Positions 57,842-64,000 of a stretch of DNA of 64,000 nucleotides are shown piece by piece (position 1 is the stretch's first letter; every line of letters begins with the position of its first letter). The stretch spans positions 35,682,139-35,746,138 of the forward strand of contig CM055096.1 of NCBI GenBank assembly GCA_029204225.1. Direction: 5' to 3'. Origin of the DNA: Diphasiastrum complanatum. Taxonomy: Eukaryota > Streptophyta > Lycopodiopsida > Lycopodiales > Lycopodiaceae. Made by a program: the position numbers and the translations under genes. The notes under the pieces are model-generated. The model did no database searches, was not told the origin of the DNA, and saw nothing but the letters and a program-made list of their open reading frames with translations.

Positions 57842-58523
57842 TGTAAAAATTACAGCAAATAAGGATCCTAAAACACTTGAAATGATGAGGGAAACAATAG
57901 ATTATGATTTCATAAGATTAGCACAAGTTGAACCATCAAAATCCATCAAAAATCTATGCTTGAACCTCACTAAATGGCCCAAATCCTTGAAGAAGGCTTC
58001 ACACGTGTGAAAGTACGGCCTCCCACAGTCTGAGTACTGTACACCAGACCTACATTCAATCCTATAATCATTAGTAATCACAAGTACTCAAACAATTATG
58101 AACATAGAGAGCAATTGCACCATTATGAGAGAAAAATCATGAAATTGCTTGATTGATTTTGGTGAGATATCATCACCTATATATACATGATCCATCACGG
58201 TTTTGGGCAGGTATGAGTAGCCCTAAACCTATCCCTAATGCTAATTTTGGTGGATCTTTCATCCCTACCAAGTTAGGGTTGGAATCTTGGAGATCCCTCA
58301 ACAATGCAAAAATTACCAAAAATAGCTCCTATTTTTTTTCCCTTGTATCTAAGCATAATTTGGACTCATTCCAAAGGTTCTAACACTTAGGTCTACTTGA
58401 GAACATCCTTATGAATGGAATCCTATGCTATTTGGCACGTGTGACAAGCCACATCATGACCATCTAACTATTTACAAGTCATATGACCAAAACTAGTCAA
58501 GATAGAATTGTGAATTTTTAACA
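57842..58523 (-). repeat. 5' LTR of the complete Copia
   Basis: 682 bp, TGTAAAAATT to TTTTTAACA on the plus strand. It should drive transcription leftwards. A TATA-like CTATATATACA (58178-58188) and a G-box CACGTG about 250 bp upstream of it (near 58437) sit where U3 promoter elements are expected. A second CACGTG lies in the downstream part near 58009. Confidence 0.95.
58177..58188 (-). promoter_or_regulatory. TATA-box candidate in the 5' LTR
   Basis: On the minus strand the sequence reads TGTATATATAGG, a plausible TATA element for the retrotransposon promoter. It is conserved in the other two LTRs of the family (about 52705-52718 and 39974-39987). Confidence 0.6.
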
Positions 58524-58900
58524 AGGTCAGGCGTCGGATGTAGGCGCATTGGATGTAACTCATAGGTTGAAATGGGTCGTCGGATCTAAATGTCGGTTTT
58601 GATCGTCGTATGTGAATTTGTAGTCTAATCGTCAGATCTAAAGATGGTCGTCAGATGTAAATTTGTCGAATCTAATCGTCGAATTTGAACGTTGGATGCA
58701 GGTTATCATGAAAACATCGTCGGATGTAAAGTTATTTTGTCGGATGCAATCGGATGTAGTCATCAAACATACCGTTGGATGTGACGTCAGCTATGGTATC
58801 GAATATAGGTTGTCGGATGTGATGTTGGATGTGCTTTTGAACCTATTGTCGGTTGTACTTGTCGTATATAAAACTTGGAGTATTTTTTGAATTTTGTTGT
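58524..58900. repeat. TCGGATGTAA motif array, right part
   Basis: GTCGGATGTA, GTCGGATCTAA, GTCGTATGTGAA and similar words recur about fourteen times in 350 bp. They continue the array interrupted at 52370 by the Copia. Confidence 0.7.
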
Positions 58901-59122
58901 ATTCAGGGAAAAACTTGGATAGATATATACATAGAAAAACACTGTAAAAAAAGTAATTGAGGATATAATATACAGGATGGTGGATTAGGTAAAAACTTGA
59001 AAGTAAAAACTGACAAAAATGGAAGGTAAAAATATCCCATAAGTACATTTTACACAAGACTTACCGTAAAGGTATCCTCATAGTACTTTTGTAATCGGCT
59101 ACCATTTACCACTGTATCTAGG
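58901..59122. other. short spacer, no gene seen
   Basis: AT-rich sequence without a motif or repeat that I could match. Confidence 0.4.
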
Positions 59123-59487
59123 AGTATGCCTCATCTACAGAATCTGAATACATTGCAGTCTCTCAAGCTACTAAAGATACAATTTGGTTGAGAAATTTAT
59201 TGTCTGGTATTGGTCTCAGACAATCTACTCCAACAATGATTCAATGCAACAATCAGAGTGATATTGCATAATCGATCAGTCCTAGATTTCACTCTAGGAA
59301 CAAGCACATCGAGATTAAGTACCACTATATCAGGAGCAATATACTCAACAAGGAGGTAAGTCTGAAATTTTGCAGAATCCAGTACATGGTAGCTAATATA
59401 TTTACAATAGAGTTAAATCAGGAAGCACACAAGAATTTTTGTTCTATCTTGAATTTGAAAATCAAGGCGTTCAAGGATCCAGATTAA
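59123..59487 (+). pseudogene. Copia RNase H fragment
   Basis: In one frame (from 59129) EYASSTESEYIAVSQATKD, IWLRNLL, CNNQSDIA and a FHSRNKHIEIKYHYIR segment mark the C-terminal half of a Copia RNase H related to E3. A TAA at 59269-59271 interrupts it. The frame closes with TAA at 59485-59487, overlapping the polypurine tract. The upstream pol gene is missing. Confidence 0.8.
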
Positions 59488-59494
59488 GGGGGGG
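59486..59494 (+). promoter_or_regulatory. polypurine tract
   Basis: AAGGGGGGG directly before the LTR start TGTTGGATTT. It is the same as in E3 on the opposite strand. Confidence 0.85.
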
Positions 59495-60434
59495 TGTTGG
59501 ATTTATATCCTCTCCATCCCTATCTCTCTGCTAATCTAGATCCATTCACTAGCTATTGTAAATACTTTTACAGTCGCATACTATGCAGAAATACACTTGT
59601 TTTCTGACAATCTGCAGAATTACAAATGAATCGGTGATAGTGTTCTAACGACTCAATTGACATTGACTATTTGGCCACCACTCGACTATTCGTCCATTAT
59701 GTGTCACTATCAACTCTAAAAGACGACTCAAACAATCGGCGGGTCATCAGTACCTTCATTACGACCGGACAGAATCAAATATCATCTGAAGGCGACTGCC
59801 AACAACGCGTAGTGCCTTAATCCTAATTGTAAAGTACAGATTAACTATTTTTTTAATTAGTTAGCCATATATTTATAGCCAGGGACTTATCAGTTGGTTC
59901 GGCAGAGCTCTATAGACAAGAAGTTAAGCTCCATAGACATTGAATCAGCTCAATCGTGTACCAAGTCGATCATTCGAGCATCCGGAGCGCAATTGTTTTG
60001 TTCTTTCTCTCTGTTATTGCAGAGTATTGATCCAGGAAGAACGACTCTGTCTGCATTTAGACTGTGTTTTCTTCACGACTAAATAATCAATGTTCCAATA
60101 ATCTAGGTCGTGTAATCATTCCTTGCTACCAGATGAATTTGTTCATAGATTAAACTATTTTGTATGACTAATAGCATACGTCAATTTGTCACTCTAGTCT
60201 CCGCACCTAATACGCTTCCGCAAAGCTAAATCTAAAACTAAGATAATTCGTGCATGGCTATGGAATCGATCGTGTCGATCCAGCGACTTCGAAGATGTGA
60301 TCAAGTAGGGCAGACTTCAATTTGTCGAAGTCGGGGTCTGAATCCGATATACATAGTTGCATGCACCGACGATTCCACGCGCGCCCGCCGCTCTTCCCTT
60401 GCGTCGCGTTGTTGCGATATACCGAATCCCAACA
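59495..60434 (+). repeat. Copia 3' LTR (940 bp)
   Basis: Starts TGTTGGATTTATA and ends GAATCCCAACA, with a TGTTGG/CCAACA terminal inverted pair. The 5-bp sequence after it (TAAAT) would be the target duplication. A TATATTTATAG motif near 59868 could be its TATA element. Because the rest of the element is absent on the left, only its 3' end remains next to the PPR gene. Confidence 0.8.
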
Positions 60435-61518
60435 TAAATTATCCTCAATGGTACTACTCTCACAAACAACTGCTTTCACATGAGAGCGGTTTCAAGTTTT
60501 CAAATCATGACTTGCCATGTGGTTGGAACGTTCAAGAAATGAGATGTGACGAAAGATATCTCATAAGTAAAATAGCCACCTATATGTTCTTATGAATTTG
60601 CCTTCCACAATTCAAACCATGATTTCTAGGCTCCATCTAGATCACTTGTATGACCTAAAATGTGAGAGCTTTGTGCTCATTGGCCTGATCCAAATGCATC
60701 TGAGTTCCTAGAGGCAATAGGGGTTGCCCTCCAAGGAGGAAGGCCCTTTTTCTACCCCTCCCATTCTCTATTTGTCTATTTGGGACAGGGGATCTGGAGC
60801 CAAAGGCTGAATTGCGATCCAAGCTTCAGCAGTGGATCGTCGCCGCTACTTACTTCGCATTTCAGCGTATCCGTATGTGCAGAGAGACTCTCTTGAGCTT
60901 AGAATGCTTCCATGGGGAGGAGTTACAATTCATCCGTCTGAGGTAGGAATGCTCTGGTCAGAGTTTTATTCCAGTTTATTCTGAAAAATCAGGACGGATA
61001 TATGATGATGAATTTGGTTTCGAATCATCAATTTTAAAACGCCTTCGAATTGGAAAGTTATTTGTGCTTTGCTGGATGATATATTGTTGTTGCCTTGGCA
61101 TCTCCACATTTCATGACTGTTACTATATCGCAACTCTTTTTAGGCTGTAGACTGTCAAAAGGGAGCTGATTCGTCATTAGCAAATGTTCTTTGCTTGTTT
61201 GTCTGCAAGCTGCGATGTAGAGATTCTTAATGGCAATCAATAGAAATCATAGATGCTGGGTCTCTTTGCGTGTCATACTTGGACTATCTAAGTAGTGCAA
61301 GCTTTATTTTCAATGAAGCAGCCAGAAAGCCATGATGCTTGCTGTTTATTTGAAACCCTAGACGTGAGTTATTGACTTCATTTTTGTTCTTGATTTCTGA
61401 AGGGGTTACGATCGGACAAAGATGAAAAACAAGACCCCTACCTCTTGTACTTTTGCCAACGTCATCTTATTTATTCATTACTTTGAAAATTACGACCATT
61501 TAGCAAAGAGGTATTACT
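60435..61518. other. upstream region of the PPR gene
   Basis: About 1.1 kb without a long frame. An in-frame stop (TAG, 61501-61503) lies 15 bases before the chosen PPR start, so the coding frame does not extend further left without splicing. The promoter cannot be pinpointed. The nearest upstream repeat is the Copia LTR ending at 60434, which lies in the same direction. Confidence 0.5.
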
Positions 61519-64000
61519 ATGCTACATAAAGCGGAACTCAAGATTGCATTTGCTGGAAGTTTAGGGGTTCTTAAAATGATGGTAACTTTGGAGATCAAAT
61601 GTGCTCAAATTTGTTTCAAAGCTCTCTTAGTTTTGGGTTCCTCAGACTGCGGTTACAAGGTTATACTTTCTAATTGGAGCAGGGAAACCTTTCCCGTATC
61701 GGTTACACAAGCAAGATACATTGAAACCAAAGGAGTTTCTGATGCCACTGACATTGTGTATGGGTTTTGGAAAACGAAAAATACTATGAAAGGTTGGGCA
61801 ATTGGCAGGCAAGCACTCGCACAAACCTCTAGTGATGTGCTTTCTTTAGGTACAATCTTGGTCCACCAACAATCACGATTGATCTCTTCACAACAGATTT
61901 TTTTGAAAGAAACTTCAAAAACTTTCAAGTCCACTCCAGAAGATGCCTCTACGTGGAATGCAATCATATCAATGCACAATAAGCACGGGCAATTTGAGAA
62001 GGCAATTCAGCTCTATCACCAAATGCGAGCATCAAGCTTTGGACCAGATGTTCACGTCTATATGGCAGTTCTCAAAGCGTGTGCCAGCTCTGGGAATTTG
62101 ATTCAAGGCAGACTGATTCATATGGATATCTGTCATAGGGGGTTTGATTCGAACATGTTGCTTGGAAATAGCATCCTTGACATGTATGGAAAATGTGGGA
62201 GACTAGATCAGGCAAAGATAGTTTTTTTGAACTTACCAAGGCGAGATGTGGCATCTTGGAATATTTTAATTTCAGGCTGTATTTACAATGATGAGTGCCA
62301 GGAAGCTTTTCATTTATTTTACAAGATGCAAAAGGAAGGTTGCAATCCAGATAATGTCACTTATGCAATCATCCTAAAAGCATGTGGAAAGGAAACAGCT
62401 TTGCATCAGGGCAAGCTTGTACATGTCCATCTGGTGGAAAGTGGATTGGATTGGGATACATTTCTCTGGAATAGTTTGATTGATATGTATGTCAGATGTG
62501 GGAGCCTTGCGGATGCTTGCACTTTGTTCCACAAGCAAATGAGAAGAGATGTCGTTTCTTGGAACATAATGATCAAAGGATGGGCACAGCAGGGAGATAT
62601 TGCTCAAGCACTTCTATATCTGTGGAAAATGAAGGAGGTAGATGGACTAAAGCCAGATAAGTTCACTTTTGGAAGCATTCTGAAAGGTTGTAGCGACATG
62701 GGGACCTTACAGGAGGGCAAGCTCATCCATGGAGCGCTTTTGGAGAGTCGGTTACAGTGGGATGCCTTCATTGGCAATACCCTTATTGACATGTATGTCA
62801 ACTGTGGGAGCTTAGAAGATGCAAAAGCTGTGTTTATTTTGCTGCCAAGACCAGATGTTGTTTCCTGGAATACTTTGATTGCTGGTTGTACCAAATTTGG
62901 CCGTGGCGATGAAAGTCTGAAACTCTTTGCCCAAATGGAGAAGAGTGGCTTCAAACCAGACAAGATAACTTATATAAGCGTCCTGAAAGCATGCAGTAGT
63001 ATACCAGATTTGATGCAGGGCAAGCTCATCCATGCTCACTTGATGCACGGGGGGCTACAATGGGATGTATTTGTTGGGAGCTCCTTAGTTGATATGTATG
63101 TAAAATGTGGGTCCCTCGATGAGGCACGCAAAGTCTTCAATAAGTTGCCGAAAAGAAATGTAGTGTTATGGAATGCAATGATTGCAGGATGCGTGCAGCA
63201 TGGGCATTGTGAGGAAGCCCTTCAGCTTTTTGCTGAAATGAAAAGGAAAGGTTTGAAACCGAATGAACGCACATTTCCAAGTGTGCTAAAGGCTTGTGGC
63301 ATGCTCAAAGATCTTAATCAGGGCAAGCTTCTACACTTTCAAGTAGCTAACAGTCAGCTGGAATGTGATGCATTTATAGGTAGCAGCCTTGTTGACATGT
63401 ATGTTAAATGTGGGAGCTTAGCTGAAGCATGCATTGTGTTTGATAAATTGCAGCATCAAACTTTAGTGGTGTATAATGTGATGATAGCAGGATATGCTCA
63501 ACATGGACTAGGTGAAAAAGCTTTAAAACTTTTTAATAGCATGCGGCAGGAGGGCCTAAAACCGGACATTGTGACGTATGTGAGCGCCCTTAGGGCATGC
63601 AGTAGTAGAAAACTCCTTAATGAAGGAAAGCTAATTCATGCACAACTAATAGAATGTGGATTAGTAAGTGATCTTTGGGTGGGGAGCAGCTTAATTGACA
63701 TGTATGCAAAATGTGGTAGTCTTGATAGCGCACGTAAAGTGTTCTACAATCTGCAGAAACAAGATGTGGTGTCTTGGACTGCCATGATTGCAGGGTGTGC
63801 CCAGCATGGGTATGGCCAGGAAGCTCTCCACCTTTTAAAGAAAATGCAGAATGAGGGCCTGAAACCAGACCATGCCACTCTGGTTTGTGCTCTCTCTGCC
63901 TGCAGTCATGCAGGGTTGTTAAATGAAGGGTATCAATTATATGAACACCTGTGTGAAAGCTCTGGCTCCCACCAAATTGCGCAGTACTCTGTTTGCATGG
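61519..64000 (+). CDS. PLS-class pentatricopeptide repeat protein, 3' end outside window
   Basis: An open frame of at least 827 codons runs off the edge. It starts at the first ATG after an in-frame TAG (61501). Residues 1-141 have no clear motif and could hold an organelle-targeting region, but they are not a textbook transit peptide. From about residue 142 come six full P-L-S triplets (each about 101 residues). They are followed by P2 (about 750-784), L2 (CALSACSHAGLLNEGYQLYEHL, about 785-820) and the first residues of S2 at the edge. P motifs carry VVSWNTLIAG types, L motifs YISVLKACSSI...GKLIHAHL types, and S motifs DMYVKCGSLDEA types. This order normally leads into E and often DYW domains, so the protein is probably an organelle RNA-editing or RNA-processing factor. 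One P motif has 36 instead of 35 residues. No intron or frame break is visible. Confidence 0.9.
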   Translation, partial: MLHKAELKIAFAGSLGVLKMMVTLEIKCAQICFKALLVLGSSDCGYKVILSNWSRETFPVSVTQARYIETKGVSDATDIVYGFWKTKNTMKGWAIGRQALAQTSSDVLSLGTILVHQQSRLISSQQIFLKETSKTFKSTPEDASTWNAIISMHNKHGQFEKAIQLYHQMRASSFGPDVHVYMAVLKACASSGNLIQGRLIHMDICHRGFDSNMLLGNSILDMYGKCGRLDQAKIVFLNLPRRDVASWNILISGCIYNDECQEAFHLFYKMQKEGCNPDNVTYAIILKACGKETALHQGKLVHVHLVESGLDWDTFLWNSLIDMYVRCGSLADACTLFHKQMRRDVVSWNIMIKGWAQQGDIAQALLYLWKMKEVDGLKPDKFTFGSILKGCSDMGTLQEGKLIHGALLESRLQWDAFIGNTLIDMYVNCGSLEDAKAVFILLPRPDVVSWNTLIAGCTKFGRGDESLKLFAQMEKSGFKPDKITYISVLKACSSIPDLMQGKLIHAHLMHGGLQWDVFVGSSLVDMYVKCGSLDEARKVFNKLPKRNVVLWNAMIAGCVQHGHCEEALQLFAEMKRKGLKPNERTFPSVLKACGMLKDLNQGKLLHFQVANSQLECDAFIGSSLVDMYVKCGSLAEACIVFDKLQHQTLVVYNVMIAGYAQHGLGEKALKLFNSMRQEGLKPDIVTYVSALRACSSRKLLNEGKLIHAQLIECGLVSDLWVGSSLIDMYAKCGSLDSARKVFYNLQKQDVVSWTAMIAGCAQHGYGQEALHLLKKMQNEGLKPDHATLVCALSACSHAGLLNEGYQLYEHLCESSGSHQIAQYSVCM

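Larger units (their letters stand above)
52371..58523 (-). mobile_element. complete Ty1/Copia retrotransposon, TSD AGGTC
   Basis: 6153 bp with LTRs at 52371-53053 and 57842-58523, flanked by AGGTC on both sides (52366-52370 and 58524-58528). PBS is at 57829-57841 (complement), the polypurine tract just inside the left LTR at 53054-53064, and one continuous gag-pol frame at 53068-57036. The LTRs differ by four substitutions and one single-base indel by my reading, which implies a recent insertion. It is the only element here whose structure would allow it to move by itself. The family also left a solo LTR at 39639-40320. Confidence 0.97.

Noticed and set aside
60254-60595. Plus-strand frame of 113 codons before the PPR gene
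   Set aside because: It begins inside a Copia LTR and crosses its edge at 60434, with no family motif.
61642-63048. Several minus-strand frames of 60-119 codons
   Set aside because: They are shadows of the PPR reading frame on the opposite strand and carry no domain.

Overview
The window looks like nuclear DNA from a land plant with a large, retrotransposon-packed genome. I infer a fern-like (polypod) lineage, because the only host gene seen is a long PLS-type pentatricopeptide repeat (PPR) protein with repeated GKLIH and DMYVKCGSL signatures of a style I associate with ferns. Nothing bacterial is present: no operons, no Shine-Dalgarno context, no rRNA, and no tRNA gene that I could find.

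Layout. 1-2300: unassigned, with short degenerate repeats. 2309-4585 and 6065-9300 (minus): two decayed copies of an unknown low-complexity protein family (called ORF-X here), separated by an LTR fragment at 4784-5679. 10201-15286 (minus): a Ty3/Gypsy gag-pol that has lost its integrase core and its protease aspartate, with short-motif arrays on both sides. 17015-18675 (plus): a Ty1/Copia gag-integrase fragment. 18676-19985 (plus): another Copia 5' end (LTR, PBS, gag). 19983-23143 (minus): a third Copia without its 3' part. 23520-25600: extremely AT-rich DNA holding a series of GC-rich near-palindromes. 25605-31880: further Copia and Gypsy pieces in both directions. 31881-35037: no coding signal. 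35051-36443: an LTR with a PBS. 36444-36950: a third ORF-X fragment. 37581-41206 (minus): Copia E1, split by a solo LTR. 41211-46015 (minus): an LTR plus Copia E2. 46364-51556 (minus): Copia E3. 51557-58900: an array of TCGGATGTAA motifs interrupted by a complete, recently inserted Copia. 59123-60434 (plus): the 3' end of one more Copia. 61519-64000 (plus): the PPR gene, running off the window edge.

The best-supported element is the complete Copia at 52371-58523. It has two nearly identical LTRs, a perfect 5-bp target duplication (AGGTC), a PBS, a polypurine tract and one uninterrupted 1322-residue gag-pol frame. A solo LTR of the same family at 39639-40320 has its own perfect target duplication (GATCC) inside the reverse transcriptase of E1. 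The family has therefore been active recently here and has also undergone LTR-LTR recombination.

Almost everything else is nested, truncated and frame-broken. The genes do not form a pathway. The window records successive insertions next to one host gene, whose product is probably an organelle RNA-binding or RNA-editing factor.
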